Origin: Pseudonocardia alaniniphila
Lineage (GTDB): Bacteria; Actinomycetota; Actinomycetes; Mycobacteriales; Pseudonocardiaceae
DNA: 64,000 nucleotides
NCBI RefSeq assembly: GCF_022524485.1
Contig: NZ_JAKXMK010000027.1
Coordinates: 1-64,000, forward strand
Direction of reading: 5' to 3'
Part shown: positions 50,624 through 59,049 of the stretch, piece by piece
How positions within the stretch are numbered: position 1 is the first letter of the stretch
Layout: the number at the start of each line of letters is the position of its first letter
Program-made: the position numbers and the translations under genes
Notes under the pieces: model-generated
The model's input: the letters and a program-made list of their open reading frames with translations, nothing else
Database searches by the model: none
What the model was told of the DNA's origin: nothing

Positions 50624-51502
50624 TCAGCGGATACGGTTGGACAGCGTGCCCAGGCCGGTGATCGTGATCTCGACTACGTCGCCGCTGGTGAGGAATCGCG
50701 GCGGGTCGAAACCGAGGCCGACCCCGGCGGGCGTGCCCGTGGCGATGAGGTCTCCGGGCAGCAGCGTGGTGCCGGCCGAGATCGTGGCGATCAACTCGGG
50801 CACGTCGAAGATCAGGTCCTTGAGCGGCGCGAACTGGCGACGCTCCCCGTTGACCGTGGTCTCCAGCTCGAGCGCGGTGACGTCGCCGATCTCGTCGGCC
50901 GTGACGGCGTAGGGCCCCATCGGGCAGTGGGTGTCGAACGACTTGCCGAGCAGCCACTGCTTGTGGTCGCGCTGCACGTCCCGCGCCGTGACGTCGTTGA
51001 TGATCGTGTAGCCCCACACGTGGCTGTAGGCGTCCTCGCGGGAGATCCCGCGGCCGCCCTTGCCGATGATGACGGTGAGCTCGCCCTCGTAGTCGAGCTC
51101 GGTGGTGGGGCCGGGGTCCACGAGCGCGCCCGGACCGGTCACGGCCGTGGTGGCCTTCGTGAACATGATCGGCTTGTCCGGGACGGCCTCGGAGCGGCTC
51201 GGGGTGTCGTAGCCGCTGCGCCCGAACTCAGCAGCATGCTCGACATAGTTTTTGCCGACGCACCAGATGTTGCGCCGCGGTTCGGGGATCGGGGCCAGCA
51301 GCTGGACGGATGCCAGCGGCACCGAGGTCAGCTCGGCCGACCGCTCATGCAGGAGCGGGCCGAGCGCGTCCCACGCGCCGATCACGTCGAGGACACCGGC
51401 TCCGGGCGGGAGCAACTCCTGGACGTCGTGGACCGCGTCCCCGTCGGCGCTGACCACGCCGACTCTCGGCGCGGCCCCGGCGGAGAAGGTCACCAGCTTC
51501 AT
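50624..51502 (-). CDS. Fumarylacetoacetate hydrolase-family protein
   Basis: 292 residues. Metal/substrate core: WCVGKNYVEHAAEFG, LDYEGELTVIIGKGGRGI (metal Glu-x-Glu), GYTIINDVTARDVQ and LLPGDLIATGTPAGVG. Family members cleave C-C bonds (fumarylacetoacetase, 2-hydroxyhepta-2,4-diene-1,7-dioate isomerase, acylpyruvase). First gene of the three-hydrolase operon, divergent from a GntR regulator at 51647 with ACCAAT repeats between. Confidence 0.92.
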   Translation of the reverse strand: MKLVTFSAGAAPRVGVVSADGDAVHDVQELLPPGAGVLDVIGAWDALGPLLHERSAELTSVPLASVQLLAPIPEPRRNIWCVGKNYVEHAAEFGRSGYDTPSRSEAVPDKPIMFTKATTAVTGPGALVDPGPTTELDYEGELTVIIGKGGRGISREDAYSHVWGYTIINDVTARDVQRDHKQWLLGKSFDTHCPMGPYAVTADEIGDVTALELETTVNGERRQFAPLKDLIFDVPELIATISAGTTLLPGDLIATGTPAGVGLGFDPPRFLTSGDVVEITITGLGTLSNRIR

Positions 51503-51509
51503 CTCTCAC

Positions 51510-51623
51510 ACCAATCTCAACCAATTGAACCAATCAGAACCTGATCGACCGTACGGTGTCCCGGCTCTGCTGTCGATAGCACGCAGGCGAACGATCGGCG
51601 ACGGCAAATTGGTCACGATTGGT
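51510..51623. promoter_or_regulatory. ACCAAT/ATTGGT repeats between divergent FAH operon and GntR gene
   Basis: ACCAAT occurs at 51510, 51520 and 51529 (spacings 10 and 9), and its reverse complement ATTGGT at 51608 and 51618 (spacing 10). One set is immediately upstream of the FAH-family start at 51502, the other upstream of the GntR start at 51647. One-turn spacing and opposite orientation toward each gene suit a cooperative operator for the divergently encoded GntR protein. Confidence 0.6.
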
Positions 51624-51646
51624 TCAGCGTGCGGTAGGGTACGACC

Positions 51647-52309
51647 GTGCTGGCGGTGGAGAGGTCCCTGCGTGCGCTGCTGGAGCAGGGCACACAGAGC
51701 GGCACGCTCGGCCCCGGCTCGAAGCTCCCCACCGAGCGCGACCTGGTGGAGCGGCTGTCCGCGCCGCGCAGCGCGATCCGCCGTGCGCTCGAGGTCCTGG
51801 AACGCGACGGGGTGGTGATCCGCCACGTCGGACGGGGCACGTTCCTCACCGAGGCGGCGCTTCCGCCTGCCGACGGTGCACCGCCCGACACCAGTCCGGC
51901 CGAGATCATGCAGGTGCGGCTGCTGATCGAACCGCCGGTTGCGGAGCTGGCCGCCCGGGTGGCCACCCAGGCCGATCTCGACCGGATCGCCGAGTGCCTC
52001 CACGGCGGTGAGGGCAGCGAGGGTTTCGAGGACTTCGAGGCCTGGGACGCCCGGCTCCATCGGGCCATCGCGCTCGCCGTGCACAACGGCCTGCTGATCA
52101 GCATGTTCGACGTGATGAACACCGCGCGCAGCCTGCCGGTGTGGGGCAGCCTCAAGCGGCGCACCTCCAGCCCCGAGCGGCGGCTGCGCTACCACGAGGA
52201 GCACGCCGCGATCGTCGAGGCGCTTCGCGACCGCGATCCCACCGGTGCCCGCGACTGCATGCGCCAGCACCTGCAGAACGTCTCCGACAGCCTGCTGGGC
52301 CGCCACTAG
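51647..52309 (+). CDS. GntR-family (FadR/FCD) regulator of the hydrolase operon
   Basis: 220 residues from GTG 51647. Winged helix KLPTERDLVERLSAPRSAIRRAL then LERDGVVIRHVGRGTFL, followed by an FCD effector domain (about 85-215) with EPPVAELAARVAT, FEAWDARLHRAIA and HEEHAAIVEALRDRD, whose Asp/His residues form the FCD metal site. Divergent from the hydrolases and separated by the ACCAAT repeats, so it is their probable repressor; the inducer would be a carboxylic acid. Confidence 0.9.
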   Translation: MLAVERSLRALLEQGTQSGTLGPGSKLPTERDLVERLSAPRSAIRRALEVLERDGVVIRHVGRGTFLTEAALPPADGAPPDTSPAEIMQVRLLIEPPVAELAARVATQADLDRIAECLHGGEGSEGFEDFEAWDARLHRAIALAVHNGLLISMFDVMNTARSLPVWGSLKRRTSSPERRLRYHEEHAAIVEALRDRDPTGARDCMRQHLQNVSDSLLGRH

Positions 52310-52386
52310 TGTCGCGGAAACGGGGTTCCTTGCCCGGATCCGGTGACCCAGGTGCAGTGTCCCTGCGGGACACCCGCACCCGGGCA

Positions 52387-52461
52387 ATCGCAAGGCGGAG
52401 GAGGGGCCGATACCGCTGTTGTATCGGCGCCGACGACAACGCCGCGAGGCGCCGCCTGGGC
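52387..52461. repeat. Dispersed 75-bp element, copy 2
   Basis: Reverse complement of 31988-32063 with one single-base gap and a two-base swap; similarity stops abruptly at both ends. The GATAC-CGCTGTT-GTATC hairpin core is identical in both. It lies between the GntR stop (52309) and the OhrR-like gene (52578). No duplicated flanking target site is obvious. Confidence 0.85.
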
Positions 52462-52562
52462 TCCGCTGTCGTCGGAGGCGGGTAAGGCGACCTCGTTTCC
52501 TCGACACCAGCCCGAATCGCGTCACTCGGGCGGGTGCGGGGTGCCGGAGCCGGGCGCGGCAA

Positions 52563-52580
52563 CATACGGTGGGACGTATG
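52563..52580. promoter_or_regulatory. CATACG-N6-CGTATG operator over the ohrR-like start codon
   Basis: CATACG (52563-52568) and CGTATG (52575-52580) form a perfect inverted repeat whose last three bases are the ATG of the MarR/OhrR-type gene. MarR-family dimers bind such sites, so self-repression by blocking initiation is likely. Confidence 0.6.
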
Positions 52581-53030
52581 GCGCAGCAGGCACAGATACG
52601 GTCCTCACCGATCGACGAGCAGCTGTGCTTCGCCATCTACGCCGCGTCCCGGGCGATGACCGGCTACTACCGCCCCCTGCTGGACGCGATCGGGCTGACC
52701 TACCCGCAGTACCTGGTAATGCTCGTGCTCTGGGAGCGAGGGGACGCCACCGTCACGGGGATCGGGCAGGCCCTGCAACTGGAGACGGGCACGCTCTCTC
52801 CGCTCCTGCGCAGGCTGGAGACGCTCGGGCTCGTGCGCCGCAACCGCCAGGTCGACGACCATCGTTCCGTTCTGGTGACATTGACGCCCGCGGGCAGTGC
52901 GTTGGAGCGCGATGTCATCAGCACGCAGAAGCGCGTGGGGGAGGCCACCGGGCTCAGCCGCGCCGAGAGCGTCGAGCTGCGTGAAGCGCTGCACGGGCTC
53001 ACCGGTCGCCTCCGCTCGGCTGCAGGCTGA
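52578..53030 (+). CDS. MarR-family regulator, OhrR type
   Basis: 150 residues from ATG 52578. IDEQLCFAIYAASRAMTGYY places Cys17 exactly where OhrR has its peroxide-sensing Cys, with the following Tyr residues (YRPLLDAIGLTYPQYLVMLVL) also conserved. The winged helix contains GQALQLETGTLSPLLRRLE and NRQVDDHRSVLVTLT. It would derepress targets when organic hydroperoxide oxidises Cys17. No second Cys, so a one-Cys (thiol-assisted, possibly mycothiol) type. No ohr peroxidase gene is within the window. Confidence 0.9.
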   Translation: MAQQAQIRSSPIDEQLCFAIYAASRAMTGYYRPLLDAIGLTYPQYLVMLVLWERGDATVTGIGQALQLETGTLSPLLRRLETLGLVRRNRQVDDHRSVLVTLTPAGSALERDVISTQKRVGEATGLSRAESVELREALHGLTGRLRSAAG

Positions 53031-53120
53031 CCTCGGGCGTACGGAGACCACTGTGATGAGCACCTACCAACATGCCGCGCGCCGCAACACCTGCCCGCCG
53101 TCCGCAACCAGGAGGACGAC

Positions 53121-53879
53121 ATGACGGCGCGCACGCTCGACCGCCTCGCCGGCGAGCCCCTGTGGGCTCAGCTGCTGGCCGACCTGCGTCGCCGACTGGA
53201 GCGCGACGAGTTCGGCGTGGCCTTCCCCGGCGAGCTCGCTCTGGTGGCCGAGTACGGCGTCAGCCGCCACACCGTGCGCGAGGCGGTGCGGCGGCTGCGG
53301 GACGAGGGCCTGGTCATCGCCGGTCGCGGCCGCACTCCGCGCAGGGCCGAGCCCGCGGAGATCGAGCAGCCGCTCGGTGAGATCTTCAGCCTGTTCTCGG
53401 CGGTGGAGGCCACCGGTCAGGTGCAGCGCAGCGTCGTGCGCACCCTCGACGTCCGCGCCGACGGCGTGGTCGCGGCCCGGCTCGGGCTGGAGGAGTCGAC
53501 GCCGCTCGTGCACCTCGAGCGGCTGCGCTTCGCCGATGCCGACCCTCTCGCGGTCGACCGCGTCTGGCTGCCCGAGCGGCTCGCTGCGCCACTGCTGGAC
53601 GTCGACTTCAGCCGCACCGCGCTCTACACGGTGTACGCAGCCCGGTGCGGCGTGCGCGTGACGGGCGGCAGCGAGCGGGTGCGGGCCGTGGTGCCCAACG
53701 AGGCCGAGCGCGAACTGCTCGGCATCGGCGCCGGCGTGGCGGCTTTCGCGATCGACCGGCTCGGCTGCGCGGGCGAGCTGCCCGTCGAGTGGCGGCAGAC
53801 GCTCGTGCGTGCCGACCGGTTCAGCGTGACCGCGCGCTTCTCCGCGCGGGAGGGCTACCGCATGGGTGGAGGGGTCTGA
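53121..53879 (+). CDS. GntR-family (HutC/UTRA) regulator
   Basis: 252 residues behind AGGAGGACGAC. Winged helix (about 14-75): ALVAEYGVSRHTVREAVRRLRDEGLVIAGRGR. The UTRA domain (about 90-245) includes STPLVHLERLRFADADPLAVDRVWLP and a GVAAFAIDRLG strand. UTRA binds small sugars, amino acids or histidine-pathway compounds. Its gene is not adjacent to a clear metabolic target: neighbours are an OhrR-type regulator and a convergent VOC gene. Confidence 0.88.
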   Translation: MTARTLDRLAGEPLWAQLLADLRRRLERDEFGVAFPGELALVAEYGVSRHTVREAVRRLRDEGLVIAGRGRTPRRAEPAEIEQPLGEIFSLFSAVEATGQVQRSVVRTLDVRADGVVAARLGLEESTPLVHLERLRFADADPLAVDRVWLPERLAAPLLDVDFSRTALYTVYAARCGVRVTGGSERVRAVVPNEAERELLGIGAGVAAFAIDRLGCAGELPVEWRQTLVRADRFSVTARFSAREGYRMGGGV

Positions 53880-53902
53880 GCCCGGGCGCTCCTAGCGCGC
53901 GT

Positions 53903-54409
53903 TCAGCTCGCGGTGACCGAGACGCCGATGCCGCCCTGGGTGTCGGCGCCGTATCGCTCGATCTCGGCGTCGATGTCCAGCGCGAGGGTCCCGATCGTCT
54001 CGTCGCCGGTGAGCAGGTGGGCCGGTACGAGCCAGCTGACCTCGAACTCGAGGCCGTCGGGGTCGTGGGCGTACAGGGCCTTGGTGGTGCCGTGGTCGGA
54101 GGCTCCTACGAGTGAGCCGTGATCAGTGAGCACGGCCGCGATGCGCTTGAGCTCGGTGAGCGTGTCGACTTCCCAGGCGAGGTGGTAGAGCCCCACCGTG
54201 CTGCGGCCGGCCTGTGACGCCCCGGCGGAACTCCCGATCACGAAGAGGCCGAGATCGTGGTCGTTCGTCGACCCCTCTGCCTGCAGGAAGCTCGCGCGCC
54301 CCGGCATGTTGTGAACGACCCGGAAACCGAGTGCCTCTGTATAGAAGGCCACGCTCCGGTCGAGGTTGCGGACGTAGAGCACGGCGTGGTTGAGACGTTG
54401 GACGGGCAT
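53903..54409 (-). CDS. VOC-superfamily (glyoxalase/extradiol dioxygenase fold) protein
   Basis: 168 residues from ATG 54409, five bp after GGAGG. Two beta-alpha-beta-beta-beta modules: RLNHAVLYVRNLDRSVAFYTE (N-terminal metal His) and YHLAWEVDTLTELKRIAAVL, then ALYAHDPDGLEFEVSW with the C-terminal metal Glu. Likely a metal-dependent isomerase, dioxygenase or resistance protein. Divergent from the MarR-type gene at 54490; pairs of VOC dioxygenase and MarR are common, suggesting control. Confidence 0.88.
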   Translation of the reverse strand: MPVQRLNHAVLYVRNLDRSVAFYTEALGFRVVHNMPGRASFLQAEGSTNDHDLGLFVIGSSAGASQAGRSTVGLYHLAWEVDTLTELKRIAAVLTDHGSLVGASDHGTTKALYAHDPDGLEFEVSWLVPAHLLTGDETIGTLALDIDAEIERYGADTQGGIGVSVTAS

Positions 54410-54489
54410 CCGGTCCTCCGACGAGTCTGTGTCGAACACGACGGTACGTCAGAAAATGTGAGGGTTCAACTTCTAGGTACCCTGAGGCT

Positions 54490-55047
54490 GTGGATGGTGA
54501 CGAGGAGCGCTGGCTGACGCCCGATGAGCTGCAGACGTGGTTGTCCTACGTGGCCACGACCACACTTCTGGAGGCCGCGCTGGATCGGCAGCTGCAGCGC
54601 GAGGCGTCGATGTCGCACGCCTACTACCAGATCCTGGCCATGCTCTCGGACTCTCCGCGGCGGACGCTGCGGATGAGCGACCTCGCCGCCGTCACGCAGA
54701 GCTCGCAGAGCAGGCTCTCCCATGCCGTGGCCCGGCTCGAGGGCAACGGCTGGATCCGCCGGGTGCCCTGCCTCGACGATCGGCGCAGCACACTCGCCCA
54801 GCTCACCGACGAGGGCTTCGCGGCGTTGGCCGAGGCCGCGCCGGGCCACGTCCGGACCGTGCGCGAGCTCATGTTCGACCGCCTGACGCCGGAGCAGGTG
54901 TCGCAGCTGCGGGAGATCTGTACCGCCGTGCTCGGCGGGCTCACGGTGGAGCACCGGGGTAAGGCGTTGTTGGAGAGCATCATCGAGCGCTCGGGCGAGG
55001 CCGCGGGGAAGGTCGAGCACCCCTGTCCTGGCCCGGGTGTTTCGTAG
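54490..55047 (+). CDS. MarR-family transcriptional regulator
   Basis: 185 residues from GTG 54490. Winged helix: SHAYYQILAMLSDSPRRTLRMSDLA, SSQSRLSHAVARLEGNGWIRR and CLDDRRSTLAQLTDEG, in that order at about 40-115. A C-terminal dimer helix follows. The 80 bp to the divergent VOC gene includes TGAGGGT-N11-ACCCTGA-like sequence (54461-54485) that could be its operator, with one mismatch. Target is presumably the VOC gene and itself. Confidence 0.88.
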   Translation: MDGDEERWLTPDELQTWLSYVATTTLLEAALDRQLQREASMSHAYYQILAMLSDSPRRTLRMSDLAAVTQSSQSRLSHAVARLEGNGWIRRVPCLDDRRSTLAQLTDEGFAALAEAAPGHVRTVRELMFDRLTPEQVSQLREICTAVLGGLTVEHRGKALLESIIERSGEAAGKVEHPCPGPGVS

Positions 55048-55108
55048 CCACTGATCCTGTCCGTCCGGCCATGGGTGATCATGTGCCCCTCGGTCGGAAG
55101 GGGGCGGT

Positions 55109-55711
55109 ATGTGGGGCACACGCTGCGGCCTGGCGCTGGTGCTGGTGGCGGGAATGGCGCTCGCCGGTTGCTCGACCACTGTTGCGGGCGTCGCCGCTCC
55201 CGCGCGGGCGAGCGGCTCGTCGTCCGCCGCCCCGGCCTCGGCGTCGTCGGGCAAGCCCTTCAACGACGCGAAGGGCCGCTTCACGCTCATCCCGCCTGCC
55301 AAGTGGGTGATCGACGACAGCGGGGAGCAGGGGACGGCGGCGCTGTTCCTGGAACCCCGGTCGGCGGCCACCGAGGCACGAGGGTTCAGTGCCAACATCA
55401 ACGTGCTCGTCGTCCCGTCACCGATGGACCTGTCCACCGCCGTCACCGGCGCCCGGCAGGAGCTGACGAGCCTCGACGGCTACGCGTCCACAACCGACGA
55501 GTCGCTCGTGCTGCGCGACGGCACGCCTGCACACCTGCTCGGCGGGACGTTCGTCGACCCCGGGTCAGGGCTCGAACTGCGCAACGAGCAGCTGTTCGCC
55601 GTGCACGACGGCTCCGCGATCGTGGCGACGGGCACGTCGCTGGCGGACTCCTGGGAGACCTATGAACCCGTGCTCGACACCGCACTCCGGAGCCTGACGG
55701 TCGACGCATGA
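55109..55711 (+). CDS. LpqN/LpqT-like lipoprotein
   Basis: 200 residues. Type II signal peptide with lipobox ALAGC (Cys near 21), an Ala/Ser linker, and an LpqN-like domain: GRFTLIPPAKWVIDDSG, INVLVVPSPMDLSTAV, NEQLFAVHDGSAIVATG. Such lipoproteins sit on the outer face of the actinobacterial membrane; the fold resembles Mog1/PsbP. Function unknown. 35 bp before gpmA. Confidence 0.82.
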   Translation: MWGTRCGLALVLVAGMALAGCSTTVAGVAAPARASGSSSAAPASASSGKPFNDAKGRFTLIPPAKWVIDDSGEQGTAALFLEPRSAATEARGFSANINVLVVPSPMDLSTAVTGARQELTSLDGYASTTDESLVLRDGTPAHLLGGTFVDPGSGLELRNEQLFAVHDGSAIVATGTSLADSWETYEPVLDTALRSLTVDA

Positions 55712-55746
55712 GCCGGTGTCGCCCTGCGCCTGGCAGAGTTGCCGCC

Positions 55747-56481
55747 ATGGGAACACTGGTGCTGCTGCGACACGGCCAGAGCGTCTGGAACGCCGAGAAC
55801 CTGTTCACCGGGTGGGTGGACGTGCCGCTGTCCGAGACGGGAGAGCAGGAGGCCCGCCGCGGCGGTGAGCTGCTGCGCGAGGCGGATCTGCTGCCCGACG
55901 TCGTCCACACCTCCGTGCTCCGCCGGGCGATCTCCACGGCGAACCTCGCCCTCGACGCGTGCGACCGGCACTGGATCCCCGTTCGCCGCGACTGGCGTCT
56001 CAACGAGCGGCACTACGGCGCGCTGCAAGGCAAGAACAAGAAGCAGACGCTGGAGGAGTTCGGCGAGGAGCAGTTCATGGAGTGGCGGCGCTCCTACGAC
56101 GTCCCGCCGCCCCCCATCGAGCTCGGCTCCGAGTTCAGCCAGGACGGCGACGCCCGCTACCACGACATCGAGGTTCCGCGCACGGAGTGCCTCGCCGACG
56201 TGGTCGAGCGCTTCCTGCCGTACTGGGAGTCGGCGGTCGTGCCCGACCTGCGGGCCGGCAAGGTCGTGCTGCTCGCCGCGCACGGCAACTCGCTGCGCGC
56301 GCTGGTCAAGCACCTCGACGGGATCTCCGACAGCGACATCGTGGGTCTGAACATCCCCACGGGCATCCCGCTGCGCTACGAGCTCGACGACGACCTGCGG
56401 CCCACGGAGCCCGGCGGTACGTACCTGGATCCCGAGGCCGCCCTCACGGCCGCCGCGGCGGTGGCGGCGCAGGGGCGCTGA
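55747..56481 (+). CDS. gpmA: 2,3-bisphosphoglycerate-dependent phosphoglycerate mutase
   Basis: 244 residues from ATG 55747. LVLLRHGQSVWNAENLFTGW carries the phospho-acceptor His9. ERHYGALQGKNKKQT, VPRTECLADVVERFLPYW and AAHGNSLRALVKHL (second catalytic His) complete the active site. Converts 3- to 2-phosphoglycerate in glycolysis. It directly precedes senX3-regX3, the order of Rv0489-Rv0491. Confidence 0.96.
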   Translation: MGTLVLLRHGQSVWNAENLFTGWVDVPLSETGEQEARRGGELLREADLLPDVVHTSVLRRAISTANLALDACDRHWIPVRRDWRLNERHYGALQGKNKKQTLEEFGEEQFMEWRRSYDVPPPPIELGSEFSQDGDARYHDIEVPRTECLADVVERFLPYWESAVVPDLRAGKVVLLAAHGNSLRALVKHLDGISDSDIVGLNIPTGIPLRYELDDDLRPTEPGGTYLDPEAALTAAAAVAAQGR

Positions 56482-56625
56482 GGCCTGTCCGTTCGCGGCC
56501 GCCCTGTGCCGATTCCTGGCTGGGTGAACGCGCTGTGAACTGCGGTCGAAATCTGGCGTTCTGCGACGTCATCAGGATCACGACCTGCACATGAACTGGC
56601 CCTGACCGTTGCCGTGCTGCCTACG

Positions 56626-57840
56626 ATGCGGTCTGTGAACCCGCTGGTGTGCGTGGCGATCGCCGTCGGCGCGCTCGTGCTCGGCCTCGTAGTCGGGGCC
56701 TGGCTGGCTCGTCGTCGGGCTGTCGCCACCCCGGCCGGCGTTGCACCCTCCCCCGGCCCGCCCATGGCGGACCTCCTCCAGCGGGTGTTCCGCTCGGCCG
56801 ACGAGGGCCTGGTGGTGCTGAACCGTGGCGGTGAGGTGGTGCTGCACAACGCACGCGCCGTAGAACTCGGGGTCGTCCGTCTCGGTCGTCCCGACTCCCG
56901 CGCCGCCGCCGTCTGCCAGCAGGTGCTGGAGTCCGGGGCGTCGATCGCCGTCGACCTGTCACCGCTCGACCACCGCGGACGCCAGCCCGCCGCAGTGCTG
57001 GCTCACGTCCGTCCTCTCGGCGAGGGCTTCACCATGGTGGAGGCGGGTGACACGTCCGACGCCGTGCGGCTGGAGGCCACCCGGCGCGACTTCGTGGCCA
57101 ACGTGAGCCACGAGCTCAAGACGCCGGTTGGGGCGGTCGGGCTGCTGGCCGAGGCCGTGCTCGACGCGGCCGACGACCCGGTCGAGGTGCGCCGTTTCGG
57201 CACCAAGATCCTCAACGAGGCCACGCGGCTGGGCAACCTCGTCACGGAGCTGATCGCGCTCTCCCGTCTCACCGGGGCCGAGCGGCTGCCCGAGATGGGC
57301 GTCGTCGACGTCGACGAGGTGGTGCGCGAGGCGCTCGCCCGCTCGCGGCTCTCCGCCGAGTCCGCGCATATCGAGATCATCGTGGACAGCCCGACCGGCC
57401 TGGAGGTCGAGGGCGACCTGACCTTGCTGGTCACCGCCCTGTCCAACCTCGTCGAGAACGCGATCGCGTACTCGCCGCCCGAGGCGTCGGTGTCGGTCTC
57501 ACGGCGCCGCGCGGGTGAATGGGTGGAGATCGCCGTCACCGACCGCGGCATCGGCATCGCCCCCGAGCACCAGAAGCGGGTCTTCGAGCGGTTCTTCCGG
57601 GTCGACCCGGCGCGGTCACGCGCCACCGGGGGCACCGGGCTCGGTCTCGCGATCGTCAAGCACGTCCTCGCCAACCACGGCGGCGAAGTCCGGCTCTGGA
57701 GTAGCCCGGGCACTGGATCGACATTCACCATGCGGCTGCCGGCCCACGCGGAGCCTGACGACGAGTCCGGCGCGGACAGCGCCGGCAGCGCCCCGGCCGA
57801 CCTCGTCCGGCGGCCAGAACTACCCGATCGAGTCGGGTGA
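56626..57840 (+). CDS. senX3: Sensor histidine kinase SenX3
   Basis: 404 residues from ATG 56626 (in-frame GTGs at 56614 and 56635 are also possible). One membrane helix (8-27), a PAS-like domain (about 50-140, SADEGLVVLNRGGEVVLHNARA), the phospho-His162 in FVANVSHELKTPVGAVGLL, N box NLVENAIAYSP, G1 VTDRGIGIAP and G2 GGTGLGLAIVKH. Controls phosphate-limitation genes with RegX3 in mycobacteria. Only 14 bp before regX3. Confidence 0.95.
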   Translation: MRSVNPLVCVAIAVGALVLGLVVGAWLARRRAVATPAGVAPSPGPPMADLLQRVFRSADEGLVVLNRGGEVVLHNARAVELGVVRLGRPDSRAAAVCQQVLESGASIAVDLSPLDHRGRQPAAVLAHVRPLGEGFTMVEAGDTSDAVRLEATRRDFVANVSHELKTPVGAVGLLAEAVLDAADDPVEVRRFGTKILNEATRLGNLVTELIALSRLTGAERLPEMGVVDVDEVVREALARSRLSAESAHIEIIVDSPTGLEVEGDLTLLVTALSNLVENAIAYSPPEASVSVSRRRAGEWVEIAVTDRGIGIAPEHQKRVFERFFRVDPARSRATGGTGLGLAIVKHVLANHGGEVRLWSSPGTGSTFTMRLPAHAEPDDESGADSAGSAPADLVRRPELPDRVG

Positions 57841-57854
57841 GCTGGGAGGAACCC

Positions 57855-58544
57855 ATGACCAGAGTGCTCATCGTGGAGGACGAGGAGTCCTTCGCGGACC
57901 CCCTCGCGTTCCTCCTCCGCAAGGAGGGTTTCACCACCGCCGTGGCAGCCACGGGACAGGACGCGCTCGAGGAGTTCGACCGCAACGGCGCCGACATCGT
58001 GCTGCTCGACCTGATGCTCCCCGGCATGAGCGGCACCGATGTCTGCAAGGCGCTGCGCTCCCGTTCCACCGTGCCGGTGATCATGGTGACGGCCCGCGAC
58101 AGCGAGATCGACAAGGTCGTCGGGCTCGAGCTCGGCGCCGACGACTACGTCACCAAGCCGTACTCGGCCCGCGAGCTCATCGCGCGCGTCCGCGCCGTCC
58201 TGCGCCGCGGCGGCGACGGCGTCACCGAGACCGACGGGCTGCCCGGCGTGCTGGAGGCCGGCCCGGTGCGGATGGACGTCGAGCGGCACGTCGTGTCGGT
58301 CAACGGCGACGACGTGGCGTTGCCGCTCAAGGAGTTCGACCTGCTCGAGTACCTGCTGCGCAACGTGGGCCGGGTGCTCACCCGCGGCCAGCTGATCGAC
58401 CGCGTGTGGGGAGCCGACTACGTCGGCGACACCAAGACCCTCGACGTCCACGTCAAGCGGCTGCGGTCGAAGGTCGAGGCCGACCCGTCCGCGCCCAAGC
58501 ACCTGGTCACCGTGCGGGGGCTGGGCTACAAGTTCGAGAGCTGA
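57855..58544 (+). CDS. regX3: Response regulator RegX3
   Basis: 229 residues from ATG 57855 after GGGAGGAACCC. Receiver domain with ED at 8-9, Asp52 in IVLLDLMLPG, Thr in VTARDSEID and Lys in TKPYSARELIARVRAVLRR. The C-terminal winged helix has LKEFDLLEYLLRNVGRVLTR and LDVHVKRLRSKVE. Partner of SenX3. No PHO-type direct repeat was noticed in front of the operon. A strong hairpin follows. Confidence 0.96.
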   Translation: MTRVLIVEDEESFADPLAFLLRKEGFTTAVAATGQDALEEFDRNGADIVLLDLMLPGMSGTDVCKALRSRSTVPVIMVTARDSEIDKVVGLELGADDYVTKPYSARELIARVRAVLRRGGDGVTETDGLPGVLEAGPVRMDVERHVVSVNGDDVALPLKEFDLLEYLLRNVGRVLTRGQLIDRVWGADYVGDTKTLDVHVKRLRSKVEADPSAPKHLVTVRGLGYKFES

Positions 58545-58558
58545 AAGCTCGAATGATC

Positions 58559-58591
58559 ACCCCCGGGGCCTCGGGTGAGGCTCCCGGGGGT
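58559..58591. terminator. Strong GC hairpin after regX3
   Basis: ACCCCCGGGGCCTC (58559-58572) pairs with GAGGCTCCCGGGGGT (58577-58591) around GGGT with one bulged base, 15 bp below the regX3 stop. It also stands 16 bp past the end of the convergent small gene, so may serve both. Confidence 0.85.
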
Positions 58592-58606
58592 GTCATGAAG
58601 GCACGA

Positions 58607-58915
58607 TCAGTCGGTTTCGGCCAGACGTGGGACCACCACGAGACGATGTAGTGCCTGCGCGGCTCGCAGAGAGCGCTCTGCGTCGTACAGGTGTTGGCGA
58701 ATGTCGCTACCGGCCGTGCTGTCTTCGTCGTACTGGACGATCTGCAGATTCATGCTCAACTCGTCGAGTTCGTCGAAGCTCACTGCGATGTCCGCCAGCG
58801 CTTTGGCCACGTTGGCGCTGAACTCTGTGCGTGCGTGCTCCACTCGCTCCTCGCGATCCGCGAGCTGGTCGGCGAGGCCCGTTGTGGGCTGACCGGTGCT
58901 TTCAAGATTCGTCAT
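58607..58915 (-). CDS. Small helical protein of unknown function
   Basis: 102 residues from ATG 58915, eight bp after GGAGGAG. Predicted mostly helix with heptad-like spacing (QLADREERVEHARTEF, VAKALADIAVSFDELDELSMNL, DAERSLRAAQALHRLVVV); no Cys or membrane segment. Resembles short antitoxin- or scaffold-like proteins only in size. Convergent with regX3. Confidence 0.6.
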   Translation of the reverse strand: MTNLESTGQPTTGLADQLADREERVEHARTEFSANVAKALADIAVSFDELDELSMNLQIVQYDEDSTAGSDIRQHLYDAERSLRAAQALHRLVVVPRLAETD

Positions 58916-59049
58916 GCTGCGATCTCCTCCGCCTCGGAGAATGATCATCGCGGATCAAGCACTCTCGCCGAGAAGCGGGACAGCTGCCCGTTCGAGAGCT
59001 GACACGCGATCTCCCACCGGCAGGCGTCATGCCGACCCTGCCGGTGGCC

